Source: Glutamicibacter sp. MNS18
Lineage (GTDB): Bacteria; Actinomycetota; Actinomycetes; Actinomycetales; Micrococcaceae
Assembly (NCBI RefSeq): GCF_026107515.2
Contig: NZ_JAPCHW010000001.1
Span: forward strand, 186,001-250,000
Reading direction: 5' to 3'
Length of the DNA stretch: 64,000 nucleotides
In this document: piece after piece, positions 15,983 through 24,500 of the stretch
Layout: every line of letters starts with the position of its first letter
Position numbering within the stretch: the stretch's first letter is position 1
The notes under the pieces: generated by a model
Told to the model about the DNA's origin: nothing
Databases searched by the model: none
What the model saw: only the letters and a program-made list of their open reading frames with translations
Program-made: the position numbers and the translations under genes

Positions 15983-17728
15983 GTGTGCACACAGCAAAAT
16001 CCAGCCGCCGCCCCGCCACTGACCGCTGAACCGGCCGGGGAACTATCCGCGGTGTCCACGGCCCGTCAGGTCCTGGCCGGGCTCAGCACTGCCGGGCTGA
16101 GGGATCTGCTGCTTTCCCCGGGATCGCGCAGCGCCCCGCTGGCGTACGCGGCCGCCGAAGCCGAAGCCGCGGGTCTGCTGAGCGTACATGTGCGCATCGA
16201 CGAACGCTCCGCCGGATTCATGGCCCTGGGACTGGCCCAGGCCAGCGGACGACCTGTGGGGATCATCGTCACCTCCGGGACCGCGGTAGGTGAACTGCTG
16301 CCAGCCATCATGGAAGCCCACCACAGCGGCACCCCGTTACTGGTACTCAGCGCGGATCGCCCAGCGGAACTCCAGGGGACCGGAGCCAGCCAGACCACCG
16401 ATCAACGCGATCTGTTCGCCCGGCACACCCGCGCCAGCCTCAACGTCCCGGCCGGTCACCGGCCCCGGCACGCCGTGGAGCAGGCGCTGGCCGCGCTCGC
16501 CGGGGACCGCGAGCACCCTGCAGGTCCGGCCCAGCTGAACCTGCAATTCCGGGATCCACTGGTCCCTGAAGCGGATTCCCTGATCGGTGCACAAGCCTGG
16601 ACCAGGCAGTTGGTTCCCGGGAACTGGTCGGCCCCGGCGACCGGGAATCCGACCCGGTGGGGTGCCGCAGCCGGTTCCCCACGGCGCACGGTGGTTCTGG
16701 CGGGACACGGTGCCGGGATCCAGGCCCAGCACTTCGCACGGACACTGGGACTTCCGTTGCTGGCCGAGCCCTCCTCCAACGCCCGGTTTTCGGCCCACGC
16801 ATTGGGCCATTACCGGCTGCTGCTGGCCGTGGCCGCCGAACACATTGAACGGGTGGTGCTCTTTGGCCGGCCCACGCTCAGCCGCCCGGTGGCCCGGCTG
16901 CTGGCTGACCGGGACATCACCAGTGCCAGCTGGCAGCCCGGTCCGGTCTCCTGGTACGAACCGGGACGGCGCCGGGAACGGGTCATCACCGATGCCGGTG
17001 AGCTGGCGGATTTCGCCGGAAGCGCCCCGCCGGGGTGGTTGGAAGCGTGGCAGGAGTTGGAGTACCAGGCCGAGGCAATCGCCGGCCGCCGGGAAACCGG
17101 TGACTGCTTCAGCGGCTACCAGGTGGCCCGGGACCTGTGGAAGCACCGCCAGGGTCCGCTGTTCATCGGTTCCTCGAACATCATCCGCGACTTCGACCTG
17201 GCCGCCCGACCCGAGGAACTGCCCGGGCCCCGGGTGTACGCCAACCGGGGGCTGGCCGGGATCGATGGCAGCATCGCCACCGCCCTGGGAATTGCCCGGG
17301 GTAGCGGGGAGGCGACCCGGGTGGTACTGGGGGACATCACCTTCCTGCATGATGCCGGCTCCCTGCTGCTGGCTCCCGGGGAACCCGTTCCGTCGCTGGA
17401 CCTGGTGGTCTACAACGACGCCGGCGGGGCGATTTTCTCCACCCTGGAACACGGGGCCGTGCACGACTCCGGTCACTACGGCCAGACCGTGGAACGGCTG
17501 TTCGCCACGCCGCACCGGGCCCGGATCGATGCGCTGGCCGCCGCCTACGGGTGGGAGTACCGGGCCCCGGCCGGCCCCGGGGACTTCAACGAACTGCTCG
17601 CTGCGGGGCAACCGGCCGGGGTGCGGATCATCGAGGTCCGCGCCGGACGTGAGAACCGCCGCCGGCACACCCTGGACCTGGGCCGGCACATCGCCGGTCT
17701 GTCCTGGCCCGGGCACCTGATGACCTGA
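15983..17728 (+). CDS. menD: SEPHCHC synthase (2-succinyl-5-enolpyruvyl-6-hydroxy-3-cyclohexene-1-carboxylate synthase)
   Basis: Thiamine-diphosphate enzyme (581 aa) that joins 2-oxoglutarate to isochorismate in menaquinone synthesis. N-terminal PYR domain: DLLLSPGSRSAPLAYA and IDERSAGFMALGLAQASG, with the catalytic Glu region and TSGTAVGELLPAIMEA. C-terminal PP domain: NRGLAGIDGSIATALGIA and VLGDITFLHDAGSLL, ending in YNDAGGAIFSTLE. Several longer in-frame starts exist, but they overlap phoX in another frame. The GTG at 15983 is chosen from the upstream -10 box; GTG at 16051 is an alternative that would begin just before the conserved VSTARQVLAG segment. A terminator follows. Confidence 0.9.
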   Translation: MCTQQNPAAAPPLTAEPAGELSAVSTARQVLAGLSTAGLRDLLLSPGSRSAPLAYAAAEAEAAGLLSVHVRIDERSAGFMALGLAQASGRPVGIIVTSGTAVGELLPAIMEAHHSGTPLLVLSADRPAELQGTGASQTTDQRDLFARHTRASLNVPAGHRPRHAVEQALAALAGDREHPAGPAQLNLQFRDPLVPEADSLIGAQAWTRQLVPGNWSAPATGNPTRWGAAAGSPRRTVVLAGHGAGIQAQHFARTLGLPLLAEPSSNARFSAHALGHYRLLLAVAAEHIERVVLFGRPTLSRPVARLLADRDITSASWQPGPVSWYEPGRRRERVITDAGELADFAGSAPPGWLEAWQELEYQAEAIAGRRETGDCFSGYQVARDLWKHRQGPLFIGSSNIIRDFDLAARPEELPGPRVYANRGLAGIDGSIATALGIARGSGEATRVVLGDITFLHDAGSLLLAPGEPVPSLDLVVYNDAGGAIFSTLEHGAVHDSGHYGQTVERLFATPHRARIDALAAAYGWEYRAPAGPGDFNELLAAGQPAGVRIIEVRAGRENRRRHTLDLGRHIAGLSWPGHLMT

Positions 17729-17753
17729 GCGGGAAGTCGCTGGGCCACAGGGA

Positions 17754-17795
17754 CGGCAAAGGCCGCAACCCCGGTGGGGGTTACGGCCTTTGCCG
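17754..17795. terminator. Bidirectional terminator between menD and the ABC transporter operon
   Basis: The long inverted repeat CGGCAAAGGCCG / CGG-CCTTTGCCG has GC-rich inner arms. A second small hairpin (CCGGCAC / GTGCCGG) follows at 17799-17815. Convergent genes lie on both sides. Confidence 0.7.
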
Positions 17796-17829
17796 GTTCC
17801 GGCACACGGTGCCGGAGCAGGGGCGGGGA

Positions 17830-18612
17830 TCAGATATCCACGTGGGTCGGATCCAGGACACGGCGCAGGAAATCCTGGGTCCGCGGCTGCTGAGGGTTGC
17901 CGATAACCTCCGCGGCCGGACCCTCCTCCACCACGACGCCGCCGTCCATGAACACCACACGGTCGGCGACTTCCTTGGCGAAGGCCATCTCGTGGGTCAC
18001 CACGAGCATGGTCATCCCGGCCTTGGCCAGGGTCTTCATGATGGCCAGCACCTCGCCGACGGTTTCCGGGTCCAGGGCGCTGGTCGGCTCGTCGAAGAGC
18101 ATCAGGGTCGGATTCATCGACAGTGCGCGGGCAATGGCCACACGCTGCTGCTGGCCGCCGGAGAGCTGGTCGGGGTAGCGGGCACCAAAGTCACCCAATC
18201 CCACCCGCTCCAGGTTCTCGGCGGCGATCTTCTTCGCCTCGGACGATGAGCGCTTGAGCACCTTGAGCTGGGCCACGGTGCAATTCTGCAGCACGGTCAG
18301 GTGCGGGAACAGGTTGAACTGCTGGAAGACCATGCCCACGTTCTGCCGCATGCGGTCCAGGTCGACTTCCGGGTCGGTGGCCTCGAATCCGCCTACGTGG
18401 ATGGTGCCGCCGTTGGGCTTCTCCAGCAGGTTCACGCAGCGCAGCAGGGTGGACTTCCCTGAGCCCGAGGGGCCGATCAGGCAGACCACCTCGCCGGGCT
18501 TGACCTCCAGGCTGATGCCCTTGAGTACCTCGTTATTGCCATAGGACTTGCGCAGGTCGCTGATGGTGGCGCCGGCGGCCTGGAACACGGGATTTTTCTC
18601 GATCTTGCTCAT
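17830..18612 (-). CDS. Amino acid ABC transporter ATP-binding protein
   Basis: Cytoplasmic ATPase of a polar amino acid importer, 260 aa. Walker A is [11 protein letters not shown] (about residue 46), Q-loop is [14 protein letters not shown], the signature is LSGGQQQR, and Walker B is [12 protein letters not shown] followed by the H-loop VVTHEMAFA. The family is GlnQ/HisP-like. AGGAGC 7 nt upstream fixes the start at 18612. It is the third gene of the operon binding protein - permease - ATPase. Likely substrates are glutamate, glutamine or cystine; the sequence does not decide. Confidence 0.92.
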   Translation of the reverse strand: MSKIEKNPVFQAAGATISDLRKSYGNNEVLKGISLEVKPGEVVCLIGPSGSGKSTLLRCVNLLEKPNGGTIHVGGFEATDPEVDLDRMRQNVGMVFQQFNLFPHLTVLQNCTVAQLKVLKRSSSEAKKIAAENLERVGLGDFGARYPDQLSGGQQQRVAIARALSMNPTLMLFDEPTSALDPETVGEVLAIMKTLAKAGMTMLVVTHEMAFAKEVADRVVFMDGGVVVEEGPAAEVIGNPQQPRTQDFLRRVLDPTHVDI

Positions 18613-18623
18613 GCTCTGTGCTC

Positions 18624-19418
18624 CTAGCGCTTGGTCCGTGCCGAGGAGTTCTCGAAACGGCGGGTGATCAGGCTCAACGGAATGGTAATGACCAGGTAGA
18701 GCGCACCGGCCACAATCAGCGGGGTGATCCCCGCACCCAGCGAGGTAATGCCCTCACGACCGAATTTGGTCATTTCGTACTGGGCCGCGGTCATGCCCAG
18801 GATGAAGGCCAACGAGGAGTCCTTGGTCAGCAGGATCATTTCGTTGGTCAATGGCGGCAGCACAATTTTGAAGGCCTGCGGGATCACGATGGTGACCATG
18901 GCACGCCAGGCTGGCATACCCAGGGACCGGGCCGCTTCGGTCTGGCCCCGCGGCACTGCCTGCAGGCCCGCCCGCAGGGTCTCTGCAATGTAGGCTGCGG
19001 CCACCAGGCCCAGGGAGAGCATCACCGTCACGGCGAAGGGCCATTTGGCTTCAGGGAACGCGGCCGGGACACCGAAGCCGAAGGCCAACAGCACCAGGAT
19101 GGCCGGCACGCCGCGGAAGAACTCGATGAAGCCGGTAGCCAGCCATCGGTAGGGGGCGAAGCTGGCCATTTTCATCAGCGCCAGCACCAGGCCCAGGGAC
19201 AGGCCGAAGGCGAAGGAGATGACGGTGTAGAAGATGGTGTTCTTCAAGCCGACCAGCAGCAGGTCCGGGAACATCGGCCCGAGCTTCTCGAAGGCGAAGA
19301 AGGAGGTGCGGATCTTGGGCCAGTCGGCCACGATGACGAGGGTCGTGATGACGGCGACAAAGATGATGGCCTGGACGATCTTGCTGATCCGGGCCCGTTG
19401 ACTTGTGGTCATGGCCAT
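18624..19418 (-). CDS. Amino acid ABC transporter permease (HisM/GlnP type)
   Basis: Membrane subunit of 264 aa with five to six helices. The ATPase-contact (EAA) motif appears as [22 protein letters not shown]. The N-terminal [16 protein letters not shown] is cytoplasmic. GAGGT precedes the start at 19418. Only one permease gene is present, so it probably works as a homodimer. It is co-transcribed with the neighbouring ATPase (11 nt apart) and the binding protein 112 nt upstream. Confidence 0.9.
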   Translation of the reverse strand: MAMTTSQRARISKIVQAIIFVAVITTLVIVADWPKIRTSFFAFEKLGPMFPDLLLVGLKNTIFYTVISFAFGLSLGLVLALMKMASFAPYRWLATGFIEFFRGVPAILVLLAFGFGVPAAFPEAKWPFAVTVMLSLGLVAAAYIAETLRAGLQAVPRGQTEAARSLGMPAWRAMVTIVIPQAFKIVLPPLTNEMILLTKDSSLAFILGMTAAQYEMTKFGREGITSLGAGITPLIVAGALYLVITIPLSLITRRFENSSARTKR

Positions 19419-19529
19419 GGGTAAACCTCACGGAAATAGTGGCGCGGCGGTGTCAACGGGTCGGACACCGCCGCGCGGGGTTCTTCGAAGCGAACGGTCG
19501 GCGGTTGCTTCAACCGCCGGGACGCCTGG

Positions 19530-20324
19530 CTACTTCTGGCCGAGCCATTCGTCGATCATGGCGTCCAGGTCGCCCGAGGTGCTCAGGCGTTCCAGGGTGG
19601 AGTTCACGCTGGCCAGCAAATCGGCGCTGTCCTTCGGAACCGCCACACCCAGCTTCTCGCCGGTGGTGATTTCCTCGACGATCTCGAAGTTGTCGTTATC
19701 CGCAATCGCGTAGCGCAGCACCGACTGGTTGCCCAACGCCGCATCGACCTGGTTGGTATCCAGGGCCTGCAGCTGCAAACCGCTGTCCTCGTACCCGGTG
19801 GTATCCAGGCCCTCTTCGCGGGCGAACTTCTCACCGGTGGTGGCCTGCTGCACGCCGACCCTCTTGCCCTTGGCCGATTCCAGATCGGTGATTCCAGAGT
19901 CCTTGCGCGCCACCAGCATCAGGTCGTCATCCAGGTAGGGATCCGAGAAGTCCATATTGGCCTGGCGGGGTTCGGTGATGGAGATCGAGGAGATCGCCAG
20001 ATCACACTGGGTGCTGAACAGGCCGGATTCGATCGAGTCGAAGCTCGAAGCGATGATATTCAGTTCCAGGTCCAGATCGCTGGCGATCTCCTTGGCAATA
20101 TCCACATCCAGGCCAACGACTTCGCCGTCACGGTTGAATTCGAAGGGCTCGTAGGGGATGTCCGAGCACATGGTCAGCTTGCCGGCTTCGCGCGGGGTGA
20201 AACCGTCGGCCGTGCCTTCATCGGTGTTTTCATTCGAGGCCGAGCCGCCGCAGGCGGTCAGCGCGATCAGCGCGACGGATCCAACGGCGAGACCGGACAA
20301 TACGTTCTTCTTGAAGGGACGCAT
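19530..20324 (-). CDS. Amino acid ABC transporter substrate-binding lipoprotein
   Basis: Family 3 extracellular solute-binding protein, 264 aa. A type II signal peptide ends with LTAC (lipidated Cys at residue 25), followed by an acidic linker and the two-lobed domain starting KLTMCSDIPYEPFEF. Conserved blocks GLDVDIAKEIASDL and DLAISSISITEPRQ place it with the polar amino acid binders (GlnH/FliY-like). The Arg in EPRQ normally binds the substrate alpha-carboxyl. The start at 20324 is chosen to fit the signal peptide; a longer form from 20384 would add residues before it. The 5' region has several strong inverted repeats that may regulate the operon. Confidence 0.9.
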   Translation of the reverse strand: MRPFKKNVLSGLAVGSVALIALTACGGSASNENTDEGTADGFTPREAGKLTMCSDIPYEPFEFNRDGEVVGLDVDIAKEIASDLDLELNIIASSFDSIESGLFSTQCDLAISSISITEPRQANMDFSDPYLDDDLMLVARKDSGITDLESAKGKRVGVQQATTGEKFAREEGLDTTGYEDSGLQLQALDTNQVDAALGNQSVLRYAIADNDNFEIVEEITTGEKLGVAVPKDSADLLASVNSTLERLSTSGDLDAMIDEWLGQK

Positions 20325-20738
20325 AAGGGCGGAACCTACTTTCAGGTAATGCGAGTGACAAGGCGTCGTCATAATCATAACCATGGCACGACAAGGGTGA
20401 GACTCTCATCACAGAGTGTCGTGCCAGCATTAGCAATGCTTGGCCTCATGGGGTAACTTCCGGTGAGTTTCATCATGTTTGATGGCCCATCGGTGTCATC
20501 TGCCCAGCTTAGGGCCAAAAGAACAGGTGTGGTCGGCCACCGGGCAATTCCCGCACAAAGCGCGCTGTGAGGGGTTCATGGCAAGACCCAAGGGGCCCGT
20601 ACGCCCGATTTCCATGAAGAATGTCCACACGACGGGAGGCCCCTGGGGCCGTGCCAACGCGGGCAAGGCCGGTTCATGCCCGCAAGCCACTGCACCCCGC
20701 AGCGTGGGCTGCAGTGGCGGGCCGCGGTGTCCGAGGCT
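20324..20738. other. 415-bp intergenic region with stacked inverted repeats
   Basis: Upstream of the binding-protein gene there is a perfect 10-bp inverted repeat, TGGCACGACA (20384-20393) with TGTCGTGCCA (20417-20426). Its spacer carries the small palindrome GAGACTCTC. GCATT-AGC-AATGC follows at 20427-20439. These look like operator or leader structures of the ABC operon. The rest (20440-20738) holds no convincing gene; a 39-codon minus-strand frame ending at 20496 has a CGNCPVADHTC motif but weak support. Confidence 0.5.
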
Positions 20739-22078
20739 CAGCGTTCGGCGTGCAGGGCCTGGAGCATGGGGCGCATCTTGGCCCAGGACTCGGCCAATTC
20801 GGATTCCGGATCCGAGCCCTGGACGATGCCGCATCCGGCGTACAAGCGCATACTGTGCTCGTCCTCCAGCACCCCTCCGCGTAACGCAATGCCGAATTCG
20901 CCATCGCCGCGGGAATCGATCCAGCCGACCGGCCCGGCGTACGGCCCGCGGTCCAATCCTTCAAGCCGGCGCAGGACGGCGCCCGCTTGCTTGGTCGGGG
21001 TACCGCAGACCGCTGCGGTGGGATGGAAGATCTCCGCGATATCCAGTGCGGTGGGGAACCGCCCGTTGCTTCCCGGACGCAACTGGGCATTAACGTCACT
21101 GGCCAGATGCCACACATTGGGCAGTTCCAGGATGAAGGGTTCCCCGGGGGCACACATGCCATGGGAAATGGGGTCCAGCGCCAGGGTCAGCGAATCGATG
21201 GCCAGCTGGTGTTCCACTCGTTGCTTGGGATCCTGGAACAGTTCGCGGTGCGGATAGCTCTGGTCGCCCACCGGCGCGGTGGCCCGATCCAGTGTGCCGG
21301 CCAGGACCCGCGCCTCGGCCCTGCCATTGGTGACCCGGACCAGCATTTCCGGGGTTGCCCCGACCAACCCATCCACCGCATAGGTCCAGCAGTTGTCGTA
21401 GCCCTTGATCAGCTCGAGGATCACATCCGCCAGGTTGATGCCCCCGGTGCTACGGGCAATCACATCCCGGGAGAGCACCAGTTTGGAGATCTCATCGCCT
21501 TCCAGCACCTCCAGGGCCCGGGTGACCGCTTCCAGGTAGGAGCCGGCGGTCAGTTGCCCCGGCAGCAGGCTGATGGATCCGTGCGGGGCACCGGTAAACG
21601 CGGCCTGCTCCAGCAGCTCCTCGGCGCGTCGGACGGCGTATTCATAGCTTAATTCCGAGACCGGCATGGTGTCACTGGTCAGGGTGATCCATGACAGGTT
21701 CCCGTCCTTGCCGAAAATGACCTCGGGGATGACCAGACGCGAGGCGTAGGTGCTGGTGTAGGAGAAGGCGAAGGCCCCGAAGGCCACCGGGCCGCTGCCT
21801 GGCCGGTTGATCGGATCGATGACGGTAGCCCGGGCGAGCACGTCGGTGAGCCAGGCCCGTGCCTGGGCGAAGCGCTGCGGGCCACCGGTGGTGATCCTGG
21901 CGACGGAACCAAGTCCCACCAGCCCGTTGCCCTGGCGGGTCCAGACCATGGCCCGGTGACGCAGGGCATCGATGATGAAGGCTTGGCCGGTGCGTTCGAA
22001 GCTGAAGGTCACGCTCGACAGGACGGGAAGTTCGTCCCGTACCGGGGCAGGGGAAAAGACGGGCAAATCTGCAGACAT
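20738..22078 (-). CDS. menF: Isochorismate synthase
   Basis: Chorismate-utilising enzyme of 446 aa that makes isochorismate for menaquinone (MenF/EntC/DhbC type). The conserved C-terminal chorismate-binding domain shows KLVLSRDV (catalytic Lys region), ATPEMLVRV, AGTLDRAT, HPTAAVCGTPT and YAGPVGWIDSRGDGEFGIALRGG. The N-terminal 100 residues are weakly conserved, as usual. The start at 22078 is the ATG nearest the conserved part; an upstream ATG at 22138 is possible. The gene is head-to-head with the polyprenyl synthase gene and close to menC and menD. These support the menaquinone role rather than siderophore synthesis. Confidence 0.9.
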   Translation of the reverse strand: MSADLPVFSPAPVRDELPVLSSVTFSFERTGQAFIIDALRHRAMVWTRQGNGLVGLGSVARITTGGPQRFAQARAWLTDVLARATVIDPINRPGSGPVAFGAFAFSYTSTYASRLVIPEVIFGKDGNLSWITLTSDTMPVSELSYEYAVRRAEELLEQAAFTGAPHGSISLLPGQLTAGSYLEAVTRALEVLEGDEISKLVLSRDVIARSTGGINLADVILELIKGYDNCWTYAVDGLVGATPEMLVRVTNGRAEARVLAGTLDRATAPVGDQSYPHRELFQDPKQRVEHQLAIDSLTLALDPISHGMCAPGEPFILELPNVWHLASDVNAQLRPGSNGRFPTALDIAEIFHPTAAVCGTPTKQAGAVLRRLEGLDRGPYAGPVGWIDSRGDGEFGIALRGGVLEDEHSMRLYAGCGIVQGSDPESELAESWAKMRPMLQALHAER

Positions 22079-22325
22079 GATAGGGCTAAGCCTACCGCCG
22101 AACAGGATCCTCCGGTCAGTGGCCGTGTCGGGACTCACCCGGGACCGAGTCCCCGCTCACGTCCTGGGGGTGGAGGCCGGACAAATGCCGGGCAATACGT
22201 GAGCCAAAGAGCATGGCGAGGGGTTCATCGGCTAGAGTGATAGGAGTTTCGGAAGCGGTGAGCTGCCGAGCAGTCCGCATCGGACGATAACCGAACCCGT
22301 TGAAAGATAAGTAAGCCGTAAAACA

Positions 22326-23423
22326 GTGACTGATTCGAAAAGCAACTGGACTGCAGCCGGACACCAGGTACCGGACTCGATAGAGCTGAATCCCGAAACC
22401 GCGGTTTTGGCCGCGTCCTTTAATCTTCCAGCTGGTTTCGCGCCCATTGCCGAGGACCCGGAATTCGGTCCCGCGGTCTCCACCGGGCTGGCCAAGGTCG
22501 AAAAGCTGTTGCGTGATGCGATCGCCAATTCCGACCCGCTCATTGACGCCTCGTCCCGCCACCTGGTGGAAGCCGGCGGCAAGCGGGTACGTCCACTGCT
22601 GGTTCTGCTCACCTCCTTGTTGGGTGAGGGAATCAATGACGAGGTCATCAAGGCCGCCGCAGTGGTGGAACTGACCCATCTGGCCACCCTGTACCACGAT
22701 GACGTGATGGATTCTGCCCCGATGCGACGCGGGGCCCCGACCGCCCACGAGGTGTGGGGCAACTCCGTGGCCATCCTGGCCGGGGACCTGATCTTCGCCC
22801 GCGCCTCGGTGCTGGGTGCGGAACTGGGTCCGGAAGCGGTGAGCTGGCAGTCGCGCACCTTCGAACGGCTCTGCCTGGGGCAGCTGCATGAATGGATCGG
22901 CCCACGGGAATCGGACGACCCCATCAAGCACCACCTGCAGGTGATCAGCGACAAGACCGCTTCGCTGTTGGCTACCTCGGGGGCCTTTGGCGCCCGTTTC
23001 GGCCAGCGCCCCGAGTACATTGAGATCCTGCGCGAATACGGTGAGAAGATCGGTGTGGCCTTCCAGGTGGCCGATGACGTGATCGACCTGGTCGCTACCG
23101 GTACCGATTCGGGCAAGACCCCGGGCACGGACCTGCGCGAAGAGGTCCCGACCCTGCCGGTACTCAAATTGCGTGAGGCCGCCGACGCCGGCGACCAGGC
23201 CGCGATTGCCGCCTTGGAACTCGTGGATGGGGACCTGACCAGTGACCAGGCCTTGGCCGAGGCGGTTGCCGCGGTCAGTTCCCACCCGGCCACCCAGCAG
23301 GCGTGGGAGGTCGCCCGGCAGTGGGCCGACGACGCCATCAAGGTGCTGGATCCGTTGCCGACGGGCACGGTGAAAAGTGCGCTGGTCGCCTTCGCCGATG
23401 CGGTGGTCACCAGGGAAAGCTGA
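22326..23423 (+). CDS. Long-chain polyprenyl diphosphate synthase (menaquinone side chain)
   Basis: trans-Isoprenyl diphosphate synthase, 365 aa. The first Asp-rich motif is in LYHDDVMDSAPMRRG (DDxxD), the second is VADDVIDLVATGTDSGKTPG. The long N-terminal leader of about 50 residues before AKVEKLLRDAI is typical of actinobacterial enzymes. Residues before the first DDxxD are small, which fits long products (C35-C50). It probably makes the menaquinone tail, in view of menC, menD and isochorismate synthase nearby. The start is GTG at 22326, with only a weak ribosome site. A strong terminator lies after the gene. Confidence 0.88.
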   Translation: MTDSKSNWTAAGHQVPDSIELNPETAVLAASFNLPAGFAPIAEDPEFGPAVSTGLAKVEKLLRDAIANSDPLIDASSRHLVEAGGKRVRPLLVLLTSLLGEGINDEVIKAAAVVELTHLATLYHDDVMDSAPMRRGAPTAHEVWGNSVAILAGDLIFARASVLGAELGPEAVSWQSRTFERLCLGQLHEWIGPRESDDPIKHHLQVISDKTASLLATSGAFGARFGQRPEYIEILREYGEKIGVAFQVADDVIDLVATGTDSGKTPGTDLREEVPTLPVLKLREAADAGDQAAIAALELVDGDLTSDQALAEAVAAVSSHPATQQAWEVARQWADDAIKVLDPLPTGTVKSALVAFADAVVTRES

Positions 23424-23449
23424 ACAGCACCCCCAACGACATGCAATGC

Positions 23450-23478
23450 AAATGGCAGCCCGGCCGGGCTGCCATTTT
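23450..23478. terminator. Terminator after the polyprenyl synthase gene
   Basis: AAATGGCAGCCCGG pairs perfectly with CCGGGCTGCCATTT, followed by TTGC. It may serve both this gene and the convergent HIT gene. Confidence 0.75.
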
Positions 23479-23534
23479 GCGGTTAAACGGATCCGGCAAC
23501 CGGATGCAAGATGGGAACACCGGCTATCCGGCGA

Positions 23535-24047
23535 CTAGAATATGGCCTGGTTATCAAGCAGCCTCATCGGGTGCTGGTTCGAGAACACCGCGACCCTCAG
23601 CTGGTCGGCTTTCTCCGCGCGGACCTGCACCGGAACCCGGTGGCGTAGCTGCCGGTAGAGCATGTCGTCGGTGTAGCGCGGGAACACGTGCTGGTGATAG
23701 TGCCAGACGTGCTGGTTCCCGGCAGGCTCGTTGTGCTGTCTGGTGCTGGTCCCCTCCGGGTTCCACGCCAGTTTCATGGCCAGGGCAATGCGCCGGGTTT
23801 CGCGCATCAGCGCGCCGCCGACCACGTCATCCAGGTCGTACAGGGTCTCCAGATGCCGGATCGGGATGATCATCACGTGACCGCCGTAGGTCCCGAAACC
23901 GTCGCAGGCCATGATCGCCGCCGCATGCTCGGTGCGGTAGATCAGATCCGTGGGAGCGCACAGGTTCCCGGCACTGAATTCCCGTTCCCCAAGCAGTTCG
24001 CAAAACGGGCACTGGTAGTCTTCCGGGGCGTGGGAGGGGATCTGCAC
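23535..24047 (-). CDS. HIT family hydrolase
   Basis: Histidine-triad nucleotide hydrolase/transferase, 170 aa. The triad is HYHQHVF (His 116, 118, 120) and an earlier GHVMIIPIRH segment marks the fold. The N-terminus contains CPFCELLGE, a possible zinc pair with a later His. The start is GTG, overlapping by one base (TAG/GTG) the stop codon of the SUKH-like gene upstream, so the two are translated together. Substrates of this class are usually nucleoside phosphoramidates or dinucleoside polyphosphates. The length exceeds a minimal HIT (about 115 aa) because of an insert around residues 85-110. Confidence 0.85.
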   Translation of the reverse strand: MQIPSHAPEDYQCPFCELLGEREFSAGNLCAPTDLIYRTEHAAAIMACDGFGTYGGHVMIIPIRHLETLYDLDDVVGGALMRETRRIALAMKLAWNPEGTSTRQHNEPAGNQHVWHYHQHVFPRYTDDMLYRQLRHRVPVQVRAEKADQLRVAVFSNQHPMRLLDNQAIF

Positions 24048-24481
24048 TAATTCTCCAGCTCTGCGCTGAGCTCCTCGAAAACCCAGCTGAACATGTCCAG
24101 GGTGAACTCGCTGAAGGTGCCTTCCTCGCTGGTCCAGCTCCCGCGGGAGTTATTGCGACGGTAGACGATCGGGTCGGGAACATCCGTCTGGCTGGCCTTG
24201 AAACCCCAGACGAACTTTTCCTCCTCGTCCTCCAGGAACAGCAGGTACCCGTCTTCGACCTCCAACTCCTCGGGGTCGAAGAAGTAATGGTAGGCCTCCA
24301 TGAAGTCATCGCAGTTACCCAGCGAACGGTAGAACTCCTCCAACACCAGGGGGATCTGCACCCGCGATTCCTCCAGCGCTTCGGCCAGTTCCTCACGACT
24401 GAGCCCATCGGCCTCATTCCATGCGTCATCGAGGTATTTGGGAACGAGGGAACGGAACTTCTCAAGGAACATGTCAGCCAT
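24047..24481 (-). CDS. SMI1/KNR4-like (SUKH-related) acidic protein
   Basis: Acidic soluble protein of 144 aa. The arrangement IPLVLEEFYRSLGN, then FMEAYHYFFDPEEL, EVEDGYLLFLEDEEE, VWGFKASQTD and FTLDMFSWVFEEL resembles the SUKH/SMI1-KNR4 fold used by many contact-toxin immunity proteins. No toxin gene is adjacent, so it may be a housekeeping or orphan member. The start ATG at 24481 lies 6 nt after a TAGGAT -10 box on the minus strand. It is the first gene of a two-gene unit with the HIT protein. Family assignment is from pattern only and is moderate. Confidence 0.6.
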   Translation of the reverse strand: MADMFLEKFRSLVPKYLDDAWNEADGLSREELAEALEESRVQIPLVLEEFYRSLGNCDDFMEAYHYFFDPEELEVEDGYLLFLEDEEEKFVWGFKASQTDVPDPIVYRRNNSRGSWTSEEGTFSEFTLDMFSWVFEELSAELEN

Positions 24482-24487
24482 GTCTTT

Positions 24488-24493
24488 ATCCTA
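24488..24493 (-). promoter_or_regulatory. -10 box TAGGAT (minus strand) for the SUKH-like/HIT pair
   Basis: The reverse complement reads TAGGAT, ending 6 nt before the ATG at 24481; leaderless pattern. Confidence 0.5.
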
Positions 24494-24500
24494 TCGAGAA

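Noticed and set aside
16337-17716. 459-codon minus-strand frame opposite menD
   Set aside because: Shadow frame; menD motifs are complete on the plus strand.
22116-23446. Two long minus-strand frames opposite the polyprenyl synthase
   Set aside because: Low-complexity shadow frames without start signals; the plus strand has both Asp-rich motifs.
24047-24481. Toxin-immunity system
   Set aside because: No toxin or secretion gene is near the SUKH-like gene.
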